This document shows, piece by piece, positions 1-6,543 of a DNA stretch of 18,441 nt. This DNA comes from CAZTGZ01 sp044339595. GTDB taxonomy: Bacteria; Bacteroidota; Bacteroidia; NS11-12g; UBA9320. Within the stretch, counting starts at the first letter, position 1, and every line of letters starts with the position of its first letter. The stretch covers positions 1-18,441 of the forward strand of contig JBIIVF010000039.1 of NCBI GenBank assembly GCA_044339595.1, in the 5' to 3' direction. The notes beneath the pieces are model-generated. The model was not told the origin of the DNA. It was given only the letters and a program-made list of their open reading frames with translations, and did no database searches. The translations under genes and the position numbers were made by a program.

Positions 1-113
1 GTGGCCGTGAATCCGGCTCTGACGCCTGGAAAAACTATATGCGCCGACAAACCAATACCATCAATTACGGCAGAGAATTGCCCTTGGCGCAGGGTATCAA
101 ATTCAAGATTTGA
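1..113 (+). CDS. 3' end of an unknown upstream gene (partial)
   Basis: Reading frame 3 (first full codon at 3) is open from the left edge to a TGA at 111-113. It gives about 36 residues ending in LPLAQGIKFKI. The composition looks like natural protein (charged and polar residues, NY, GRELP), whereas the overlapping frame that starts at GTG 1 reads like an out-of-frame translation rich in Pro and Cys. I therefore take this as the tail of a gene that begins outside the window. No domain is recognisable in so short a piece, and the function is unknown. The next gene starts 16 nt downstream. Confidence 0.45.
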   Translation, partial: GRESGSDAWKNYMRRQTNTINYGRELPLAQGIKFKI

Positions 114-129
114 GATCAATCCGGTTCAT

Positions 130-1209
130 ATGCGCCACCTGATCGCCACGCTGTTTTTATTGTGCAGCCATGATATTTTTAGTCAAAAATTTGAATACGG
201 CTTGATGGGGCATATCAACATGAGCTCCGTTTTTAAACCCTCAAAAGACTCCTTCACTTCTAATGCCTCATGGGGAATTTCCATGTTTGCTGAAAGGAAA
301 ATCAACCCCCAATGGAGTATGAGTGTAAATCCCGGCTATCAACAGGTAGGGTATGGATCACAGTCTTCGATAGCTTCTTGGGTTACAGGCCAATTCGAAA
401 TGCCTGTAAAACTTCATTATGCCGCTCCTTCTATGAAAAATGGAAGACTGAATGTTGGATTTAACCCTTCTTATCAAGTGTCTTTTATGAAACTGGATCC
501 ATCCTTGAGCAATTCGGCAGGAAGGCGGAATGAGCCCATGAAATTTAGTCAACCTTTTAACCCCGGAATGAGCGCAGGCCTTGATTTTAAAATATCAGAC
601 GGCTTTCATTTCAACGTATCATATCAGTATTTCATGACCACATTTTATCGTGAAAATACCATCGCCGGAAGACCCGCTCACTGGCAATTCAGCCTTCAGT
701 TGCGTTTAAATGAATTGGCAAGTAGAAAAATTGATACAGGTTCCAAAGATACCTTACATCCCTTTGGTTATTTAATTGTGCTATTGCCGGATCAATATCA
801 TCCGAAAGGGCAATCAGGTGCGCTGAGCGCAGGAAAATTAGATACCCTTTTGCTGGACGCATTTTATCGTAATTTTACCTATGCTCCGGTTATTTTTGTT
901 CGTGAAACCTCCAAAAGTAGAACAGGAATTGTGCAAGATAAAGACATCCTTTATACCATAAGAGGTTCGCAAATCGACCGAAGAGGTCCCTATGCCTATC
1001 TGTTTGTGGGAGAATACTTCTATAAGCCTTCATCCGGTTGGCATCAGGGTTTTTTCTTATTGAATGAGCAATCAGCTTTAGCAGGAATACCTTTTTTAGG
1101 TGCCTATCTGTTCCCTTTCAACAATCGTATGTTGGAAGAAGAATGGTCTGATATTTTTCAAAAGAAGGTGGTGGAATTGAATAATGATTTGACCGAAAAA
1201 ATGAAATAA
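130..1209 (+). CDS. Secreted barrel-like protein with an uncharacterised C-terminal domain
   Basis: The chosen start is ATG 130, because a signal peptide follows directly (MRHLIATLFLLCSHDIFSQ, cleavage probably after the Ser-Gln). The frame is open back to a GTG at 1, but that extension overlaps the tail of another gene and does not resemble protein. From 130 the product is 359 aa. Roughly the first half after the signal alternates aromatic and polar residues in short strands (GLMGHINM, WSMSVNPGYQQ, FHFNVSYQYF, HWQFSLQLRL), as in PorT-like outer-membrane barrels of Bacteroidota. From about residue 200 the pattern changes to a soluble alpha/beta-like region (FGYLIVLLPDQY, DTLLLDAFYRNF, YAYLFVGEYFY). 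I recognise no family for this second half. mpl starts 11 nt downstream, so the two may be co-transcribed. The barrel assignment is from strand pattern only. Confidence 0.7.
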   Translation: MRHLIATLFLLCSHDIFSQKFEYGLMGHINMSSVFKPSKDSFTSNASWGISMFAERKINPQWSMSVNPGYQQVGYGSQSSIASWVTGQFEMPVKLHYAAPSMKNGRLNVGFNPSYQVSFMKLDPSLSNSAGRRNEPMKFSQPFNPGMSAGLDFKISDGFHFNVSYQYFMTTFYRENTIAGRPAHWQFSLQLRLNELASRKIDTGSKDTLHPFGYLIVLLPDQYHPKGQSGALSAGKLDTLLLDAFYRNFTYAPVIFVRETSKSRTGIVQDKDILYTIRGSQIDRRGPYAYLFVGEYFYKPSSGWHQGFFLLNEQSALAGIPFLGAYLFPFNNRMLEEEWSDIFQKKVVELNNDLTEKMK

Positions 1210-1220
1210 TCTGAAACTCG

Positions 1221-2564
1221 ATGACAACTTCAACCCATAAACGCATTCATCTCATTTCCATTGGAGGGGCGGTGATGCACAATCTGGCTTTGGCGCTTTG
1301 GGCGCAAGGCCATCTCGTTACCGGTAGCGATGATGAGATCTTTGAACCCAGTTATTCACGATTACAAGTCAAAGGCTTGTTGCCGGAGAAAATGGGCTGG
1401 TTCCCGGAACGAATAACCTCCGATTTGGATTTTGTCATTTTAGGAATGCATGCCAAAAAGGATAACCCGGAGTTGCTCAGGGCCCAGGAAATGGGTGTCC
1501 CGGTTTATTCTTTTCCGGAATATATATACCAGGAAAGCAAGCATAAAAAGAGAGTCGTTATTGCAGGCAGTCATGGTAAAACCACCACTACCGCCATGGT
1601 GATGCATGTATTGCGTGAAATGAACATGGCATTCGATTATCTGGTGGGCAGTCAGTTGGAAGGATTTGATTATATGGTGAAAGTTTCCGATGCACCGCTG
1701 ATTGTGATTGAGGGCGATGAATATTTGACGTCACCCATCGACTTGAAACCCAAATTTCATTGGTATCAGCCGCACATAGCCATGATAACCGGGGTGGCTT
1801 GGGATCACATCAATGTGTTTCCGACCTTCGAGAATTATGTATCGCAATTCGAAGTGTTCATTCAAAGCATTAATCCTGCCGGAGCCTTGGTTTGGTATGC
1901 CGGAGATGAAACTCTGCAGCATTTATCGAAAAATGCGGGATGTAAAACCTTGGCCTATGACACGCCTGATTTTGAATTGGTTGGTGAAACCGTTTATCGA
2001 TTGGATGGAGATCAAAAGTATCCATTGAAAATATTTGGTCGTCATAATCTTCAAAACATGGAAGGCGCCATGCTCGTATGCCACGACTTGGGGATTTCAA
2101 AGCATGATTTTTTAAATGCCATGGGCTCCTTTGCGGGAACCGCCAGAAGATTGGAACCGAAACAGACCGAGCTTTTTTATGCTGCATTTCGAGATTTCGC
2201 CCACGCCCCTTCCAAAGTAACGGCCACGGTGAAAGCCGTGAAAGAACAGTTTCCCGAAAGAAAATTGATTGCACTATTTGAATTGCACACTTACAGCAGT
2301 TTACGTCTCGATTTTCTTGAACATTACAAGGGAAGTCTGGATGGAGCCGATGAAAAAATCGTCTATCTCAATCCGCATGTCTTTGAAATGAAAAAGATGC
2401 CGGTATTGCCTGAAAAAGACATCCTGCGGGTATTTGGTGAGGATACGAAAATCATTCAACATCGGGATGAATTGGAGAGGGCTGTGAACGACACCGCATC
2501 TTCAGAAAAGGTGCTCTTGATGATGAGTTCCGGCAATTTCGACGGATGGGTGCTTTCTATGTAA
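1221..2564 (+). CDS. mpl: UDP-N-acetylmuramate:tripeptide ligase (muropeptide recycling)
   Basis: This is a Mur-ligase family enzyme of 447 aa, close to the usual length of Mpl (about 450). Visible motifs are an N-terminal Rossmann-type start (HLISIGGAVMHNLALAL, residues 10-26), the ATP-binding loop GSHGKTTTT (116-124), EGDEY (164-168), TGVAWDHINVF (190-200), FGRHNLQNMEGA (272-283) and a C-terminal-domain motif DFAHAPSKV (325-333). By family knowledge, Mpl joins recycled L-Ala-gamma-D-Glu-meso-diaminopimelate tripeptide to UDP-MurNAc in the cytoplasm, letting the cell reuse wall peptides. The main alternative is MurC, the de novo L-alanine ligase. The N-terminal wording (ISIGG.AM/VHNLAL rather than the MurC GIGG.GM form) and the length favour Mpl, and many Bacteroidota carry both. 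The gene lies 11 nt after the barrel-like gene. Confidence 0.88.
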   Translation: MTTSTHKRIHLISIGGAVMHNLALALWAQGHLVTGSDDEIFEPSYSRLQVKGLLPEKMGWFPERITSDLDFVILGMHAKKDNPELLRAQEMGVPVYSFPEYIYQESKHKKRVVIAGSHGKTTTTAMVMHVLREMNMAFDYLVGSQLEGFDYMVKVSDAPLIVIEGDEYLTSPIDLKPKFHWYQPHIAMITGVAWDHINVFPTFENYVSQFEVFIQSINPAGALVWYAGDETLQHLSKNAGCKTLAYDTPDFELVGETVYRLDGDQKYPLKIFGRHNLQNMEGAMLVCHDLGISKHDFLNAMGSFAGTARRLEPKQTELFYAAFRDFAHAPSKVTATVKAVKEQFPERKLIALFELHTYSSLRLDFLEHYKGSLDGADEKIVYLNPHVFEMKKMPVLPEKDILRVFGEDTKIIQHRDELERAVNDTASSEKVLLMMSSGNFDGWVLSM

Positions 2565-2593
2565 TTCTCATTTTATTGTAACCTTCATGATTC

Positions 2594-2626
2594 GTTTACA
2601 TTCATGCGCAGCCTTTCGTAACTTGC
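2594..2626 (+). promoter_or_regulatory. Weak promoter candidate for the T9SS cargo gene
   Basis: The 93-bp gap between mpl and the next gene contains TAACTTGC at 2619-2626, a near match to the Bacteroidota -7 box TAnnTTTG. GTTT at 2594-2597 is a poor -33 element 21 nt upstream. The 5' leader to the ATG at 2658 would be about 25 nt. The match is imperfect at both boxes. The same TAACTTGC word occurs upstream of yebC, which is the main reason to list it. Confidence 0.25.
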
Positions 2627-2657
2627 GCGTCTAAAGATTATAAACCTAACCAATCAA

Positions 2658-3656
2658 ATGATGAAAAGAGTCCTTACCCTTATCGTTTTTTTTAGCATCA
2701 GTTTGATGACCCTTGCGCAACCCATGCGTTTTGAGACCTTTAATGCAGCTTACTCTCCTTTAACGGGCGCAACCAATATGACAGACTCCTTTATTTGGGA
2801 TGATCCGGAATATGATTTAGACAATCCTGAATTCAAATTGGGATTTAACATCAAAGGGATTGGTAAATTCTCCGATACAGCGATCATGAATGACGGATAT
2901 TTCTACATTGAAGATGAAAAGGGAGATATCGCATTTTATCTTCAAACCGTGGGTGTAGGAGTGGATTTAGTAGATCGTGGATACATCGATGAGGTTTCGG
3001 CTTTATCTCCTATTTTGACCAAAACCACCGGAACTGCCGGCAATCGGATTTTTCATATCGAATGGAAGAATTTTGGATTTTTGAATGAATACAATGATTC
3101 GAATACACTGAATGATTACGGCAATATTCAAGTGCGCATTTTTGAGCAGGATGGCAGTATAGAGGTGCATTATGGTCCGGCTAAAGTTGATTCCAGAGCA
3201 TCTCTGGATGGATTGAGCGGATACAATATTTTTGTAGGGAAATTGGATTTTTCGAATCTCGATTTACAAGGGATGGCTTTGGCAGGAAATCCAATGAATC
3301 CAACCGTAAAATACAATGATTGGAATGGAGTATTGTCCTCCTTACCTGAACCAGGACGTGTGTACAAATTCAGATTTAACCTCGATAGCGCCACTGCCGG
3401 AACAAATGAAGTTTCATCCGTTAAGGTGAAGACCTATCCTCAACCGGCTACTGAAATACTGAGCATAGATTTACCCGATACCAAATCAGCGGCTCTTTGT
3501 CAGATTTACTCCATCAAAGGACAATTGTTGATGACAGAAACCCTCGAAAGTGAGAATCATCAAATTTCTGTAGCATCTTTAAAATCAGGGCTTTATATCT
3601 TGAAGGTAGCGCAAGACGGTAAGTTTTATCATGCGATGGTGCAGGTGAGGGGTTGA
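2658..3656 (+). CDS. Secreted protein with T9SS type A sorting domain
   Basis: The product is a 332-aa secreted protein. A signal peptide (MMKRVLTLIVFFSISLMTLAQ) is followed by a beta-rich region of about 230 residues with no recognised enzyme motif. Part of it (RIFHIEWKNFGFLNE ... VRIFEQDGSIEVHYGP) resembles the jelly-roll-like segments common in large Bacteroidota surface proteins. The last 75 or so residues form a typical type A C-terminal sorting domain: YPQPATEILSI at its start, then QIYSIKGQLL, and the closing SLKSGLYILKVAQDG. By family knowledge such domains direct export through the type IX system and attachment to the cell surface or release. The function of the passenger is unknown. 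ATGATG at 2658 gives two possible starts one codon apart. Confidence 0.85.
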   Translation: MMKRVLTLIVFFSISLMTLAQPMRFETFNAAYSPLTGATNMTDSFIWDDPEYDLDNPEFKLGFNIKGIGKFSDTAIMNDGYFYIEDEKGDIAFYLQTVGVGVDLVDRGYIDEVSALSPILTKTTGTAGNRIFHIEWKNFGFLNEYNDSNTLNDYGNIQVRIFEQDGSIEVHYGPAKVDSRASLDGLSGYNIFVGKLDFSNLDLQGMALAGNPMNPTVKYNDWNGVLSSLPEPGRVYKFRFNLDSATAGTNEVSSVKVKTYPQPATEILSIDLPDTKSAALCQIYSIKGQLLMTETLESENHQISVASLKSGLYILKVAQDGKFYHAMVQVRG

Positions 3657-3670
3657 GGAGGGTTTTTGAG

Positions 3671-3691
3671 TTTAGAGTGTACAGTGTAGGG
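3671..3691 (+). repeat. Three degenerate 7-bp units (TKTASRG)
   Basis: Three consecutive heptamers are visible: TTTAGAG (3671-3677), TGTACAG (3678-3684) and TGTAGGG (3685-3691). They share T at positions 1 and 3, A at 4 and G at 7. The run ends at TGATTTG. With only three imperfect units this could be chance, but two other arrays lie in the same spacer. Confidence 0.4.
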
Positions 3692-3840
3692 TGATTTGAT
3701 TACATGATGGCAGGATAAAGGTAGTTTAGCAATACTTCAATGATTCTTCAATTGTCCTTTGAGTTCCTATTGTCCCTAAAGATTGAAAGTGAAGATTAGT
3801 ATATGCCTATTTTACAGTAATTGTCTGAATTAGGATGTGT

Positions 3841-3864
3841 AGGATTAGAGGATTGCAGGATCAT
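3841..3864 (+). repeat. Three 8-bp units (AGGATTnn)
   Basis: The units are AGGATTAG (3841-3848), AGGATTGC (3849-3856) and AGGATCAT (3857-3864). Five of the first six bases are invariant (AGGAT) across all three copies. The array lies 16 bp before the CATCCG array. Confidence 0.5.
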
Positions 3865-3880
3865 TTATTGCGTCAACAGA

Positions 3881-3915
3881 CATCCGCGACATCCGTTCAT
3901 CCGCCTCATCCGCGA
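3881..3915 (+). repeat. Four units of CATCCGnnn, 9-9-8-9 bp
   Basis: The units are CATCCGCGA (3881-3889), CATCCGTT (3890-3897, one base short), CATCCGCCT (3898-3906) and CATCCGCGA (3907-3915). CATCCG is perfectly kept in all four. The array ends one base before the stop codon of the minus-strand surface protein gene, so it would be transcribed as its 3' untranslated end. Very similar CATCCGCGT-type strings are familiar to me from intergenic DNA of various environmental bacteria, though I cannot confirm this here. Confidence 0.65.
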
Positions 3916-3916
3916 T

Positions 3917-6403
3917 CTATTTCAACAACGTCACCGTGCCGCTGCTTCTCCTATAATTGCCGTCACAACCGCGGTATTCTACCAGATAGACATAAGCTTC
4001 AGGACGAAGTACCCCGCTTTGATAGAGCCCATTCCACGACTGGCCATTTCCTTCTCTTGAATCAAATAGCTTCTCTCCCCATCGATTGAATATAAGCAAG
4101 TAATATTCAGGCTGTTGTATGTCATATGAAAAAGGGAAGCGATCATTGAGACCGTCGTCATTCGGGGTAAAGGCATTCGGGAAAAACAAATCGTTGGGCA
4201 GGGCATTGGGATCTACGGAAATATGGATGCTGTCGGTGCCTTTGCATCCATAACGATCGGTCACGGTGAGCACATACTTCCCGGCCACCTCTAGCAATGA
4301 TCTGGCACCGGATTCTCCGTGACTCCATTCATAGCGGCTAAAGAGATCTTCCACGCCGGCATCCACGCGCGAACGCACACAAATGGTGGTGTCATTGCCA
4401 ATAAAAATCGAAGGCGAAGTAGTAACATTAATTTCTATGGTATCGCTTCGTTCACAACCATTGGTATCGGTTACCGTGACCCAATATTTCCCGGGGAGTC
4501 GAATGCTGTTTTCGCGGGTATTGGATTCATTGCTCCAGGCATAGGTTTTCATACCGGAGGGTGCGGATAATTGAAGTAGAAAACTATCACAAAAATGAAG
4601 ATTGGGACCGAGTTCTAATGGAATTACGGGGTTTTCTACCGTTAAGGTATCTGAATGTCTGCATAACCGCTGTATCACTTCTACCCAGTGTTTACCGGCG
4701 CTGTTGATGGTATTCAATCTTGAAGTGTTTCCATTGTTCCAGCGATAAGTGGCTTCTCTGAAATCACCTGCATCAAGTTCTTTCTCAAATTCATTACAAA
4801 CAAAAAGGTAAGGGCCAATTTTAGGTTTACCTGCTATCCATAATTCAACGGTATCAGACAATCTGCAGTAGCGATTTCTTACTTCAACGAAATGTGTCCC
4901 CGGCGAATTCACATCGAGATAGGATTTGTTTAAAGTGGGGTTGTTGTTCCATTTATACGTAAAATCGGTTCTGCCCAACGGATCTACTTCAATTCTACCG
5001 GTTACTGAATCACAATACAATCGGTCTTCCGGAAGATCAAATGTTACCGGATCTAAGGCCAGAATGATGGTGTCAGAAGCAGTACATGTGCCATAAAACA
5101 CACTGGCTATGTACGTTCCGGGTTGTGTTGCCTGAATAAAAGTAGAACGTTGACCGGTGTTCCAAACCGTTCTGGTTGCGTCAAATACATTGGTGATCAA
5201 ATATTTATTTACGCTAAAGCAGGTAGTATCATCAGGGCCCAGATTCATCAGAATTTTACTTCGAACCATTACTGTTGTGGTGAAAACATCTTCACACAAT
5301 GAATTACTGGCTTTCAAGGTCACTTTATAGTTGCCATTTCCGGGATATACATAATACGGGGAAGTTTGAATACTGGTATCTGCAGAGGTTTTTGTATCAC
5401 CGAAATCCCATCGATAATTCGTGGCCTTATAACTTTTATTGGTGAAATATACGGTATCACTGCAAGAATAAATGGGAGCAGCAAAGGCACTGACTACATC
5501 AAATTTGCAAGGCCTGACGTTAAATTGATAATCTCTCAGCGTCTCACCAATCAGCACTCCGTTTCTAAATTCCTTTACTTTAATGCCAATCACAAATTGT
5601 CCTTCGACCGTAGGCGTGACTGTAAGTAAACCGGTTTTTGAATCAATTTCTAAAATAGGTGCTCCGGCCATTTGATTTTCCGTGCTGTAAGGGAATTTCC
5701 AGATGACACTGGTAAATGGAGGTTCGTCGAAGAAACCATCCTGTGCATTTCCTGCAGGCCTGGGTTTGTCGCGGTTTGCTCCTAAAAAAGGCTGATACAG
5801 CTCATAGACCAGGGAGTCATTGTCGCTATCCGTCGCTGAATGGTCGAAAACAAGGGGCGCATTGGTGCAGATATAGTTGGGAGGCAATTCTTTAAATACC
5901 GGACTGTTATCGTTATTAACAGTAGATGTCCCTGGGATTTTTACCCAATAAGTTGAACCGGTTGACTCAGGATTGACAATGTTGTTGATCGTATTGTTTC
6001 TGCAACAGCGTTGAAAGGATAAGACCTTGCCATTGGCTCCGGGATTCAAGGTGATGGTTCTTATATAGGTGTATTGATCGACACAGACATTTTGCTCAGG
6101 AATCACGCACTTATACTGTACTTTATTCAGCCTTACCGGACCCACTCGGGTCATTTCAAAAGTGTTGTCAAGTTTGTTGGTTGCGCCATCAAAAATAGAA
6201 ATGATGGCTTCTTCATCCGATTTGATGGCTTCGGGCATTCCATTGAAACAATCGAAATATAATTTCATGGTGATTTCATATCGGTTGGTGCCGACCTGTT
6301 TATAATAAAAATCACCTCCAACAATATGCGTAGCCCAAGTTACACCAGATAAAAATATATGGAGTAAAGTGAATATTATGATTAAAACCGGACGGTTCCG
6401 CAT
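3917..6403 (-). CDS. Large surface protein with PKD domain and T9SS type B sorting domain
   Basis: The product is an 828-aa exported protein. The signal peptide is at residues 1-24 (RPVLIIIFTLLHIFLSGVTWA). Residues 25-295 form the N-terminal region common in Bacteroidota proteins that begin ATHIVGGDFYY, with a paired Cys (CC at about 133). A PKD domain at about 300-380 shows the hallmark YRWDFGD (330-336). Five related segments of about 70 residues follow (about 383-736), each with the pattern Y-x-W near the middle, then G-x-Y/H-x-V-x-V, then C-x-x-S/T-D-T/S. The last 92 residues (737-828) are a type B sorting domain: FFPNAFTPNDDGLNDRF, LLIFNRWGEKLFDS, W(N)G and a Tyr-rich end. By family knowledge this is exported by T9SS and probably acts in adhesion or surface structure; no enzymatic motif is seen. 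Confidence 0.88.
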   Translation of the reverse strand: MRNRPVLIIIFTLLHIFLSGVTWATHIVGGDFYYKQVGTNRYEITMKLYFDCFNGMPEAIKSDEEAIISIFDGATNKLDNTFEMTRVGPVRLNKVQYKCVIPEQNVCVDQYTYIRTITLNPGANGKVLSFQRCCRNNTINNIVNPESTGSTYWVKIPGTSTVNNDNSPVFKELPPNYICTNAPLVFDHSATDSDNDSLVYELYQPFLGANRDKPRPAGNAQDGFFDEPPFTSVIWKFPYSTENQMAGAPILEIDSKTGLLTVTPTVEGQFVIGIKVKEFRNGVLIGETLRDYQFNVRPCKFDVVSAFAAPIYSCSDTVYFTNKSYKATNYRWDFGDTKTSADTSIQTSPYYVYPGNGNYKVTLKASNSLCEDVFTTTVMVRSKILMNLGPDDTTCFSVNKYLITNVFDATRTVWNTGQRSTFIQATQPGTYIASVFYGTCTASDTIILALDPVTFDLPEDRLYCDSVTGRIEVDPLGRTDFTYKWNNNPTLNKSYLDVNSPGTHFVEVRNRYCRLSDTVELWIAGKPKIGPYLFVCNEFEKELDAGDFREATYRWNNGNTSRLNTINSAGKHWVEVIQRLCRHSDTLTVENPVIPLELGPNLHFCDSFLLQLSAPSGMKTYAWSNESNTRENSIRLPGKYWVTVTDTNGCERSDTIEINVTTSPSIFIGNDTTICVRSRVDAGVEDLFSRYEWSHGESGARSLLEVAGKYVLTVTDRYGCKGTDSIHISVDPNALPNDLFFPNAFTPNDDGLNDRFPFSYDIQQPEYYLLIFNRWGEKLFDSREGNGQSWNGLYQSGVLRPEAYVYLVEYRGCDGNYRRSSGTVTLLK

Positions 6404-6439
6404 TGAGTGAGATTAATTATTAAACCCGATATAACAAAG

Positions 6440-6456
6440 ATGCAAAAAGCTTGCAT
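6440..6456. repeat. Short inverted repeat upstream of the surface protein gene
   Basis: ATGCAA (6440-6445) is separated by five bases from TTGCAT (6451-6456), a perfect 6-bp dyad in the 140-bp gap upstream of the type B surface protein. It lies 37 nt upstream of that ATG, next to an imperfect -7 box (CATCTTTG on the minus strand, 6434-6441). It could be an operator or a weak hairpin; it is short enough to be chance in A+T-rich DNA. Confidence 0.3.
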
Positions 6457-6543
6457 TTTGTTGGCTGAAAAATGTAAAATTTAGGTCTTATTTAAAATAA
6501 AAGTTCTCAAATAATCAAGCAGTCGTCCAAATTGGAGTTTTGT

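Larger units (their letters stand above)
3657..3916. other. Spacer between convergent genes, built of short-period repeats
   Basis: No gene is supported here. The spacer separates the plus-strand T9SS cargo gene from the stop codon of the minus-strand type B surface protein. It is GT- and AG-rich on the plus strand near its left end and contains three separate short tandem arrays, listed individually. I found no convincing G+C-rich hairpin followed by a T-run for either gene. Weak complementary hexamers (TTCAAT near 3750 and ATTGAA near 3784) are too short to call. Confidence 0.6.

Noticed and set aside
1..129. GTG-initiated N-terminal extension of the barrel-like gene
   Set aside because: It overlaps a more protein-like frame ending at TGA 113, and a signal peptide begins exactly at ATG 130.
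1870..2274. 134-codon minus-strand open frame opposite mpl
   Set aside because: It is antisense to a conserved enzyme, with a Pro/Arg/His-rich composition typical of a shadow frame.
3881..3915. CATCCG array as a CRISPR
   Set aside because: The units are 8-9 bp with no spacers and there are no cas genes.
3821..4089. Two overlapping plus-strand open frames at the 3' end of the surface protein gene
   Set aside because: They run through the CATCCG array and antisense through the type B sorting domain; neither looks like a protein.
6528..6539. TCCAAATTGGA palindrome after the GT-C stop codon as a terminator
   Set aside because: The 5-bp arms are separated by one base and cannot form a normal hairpin, and there is no T-run.
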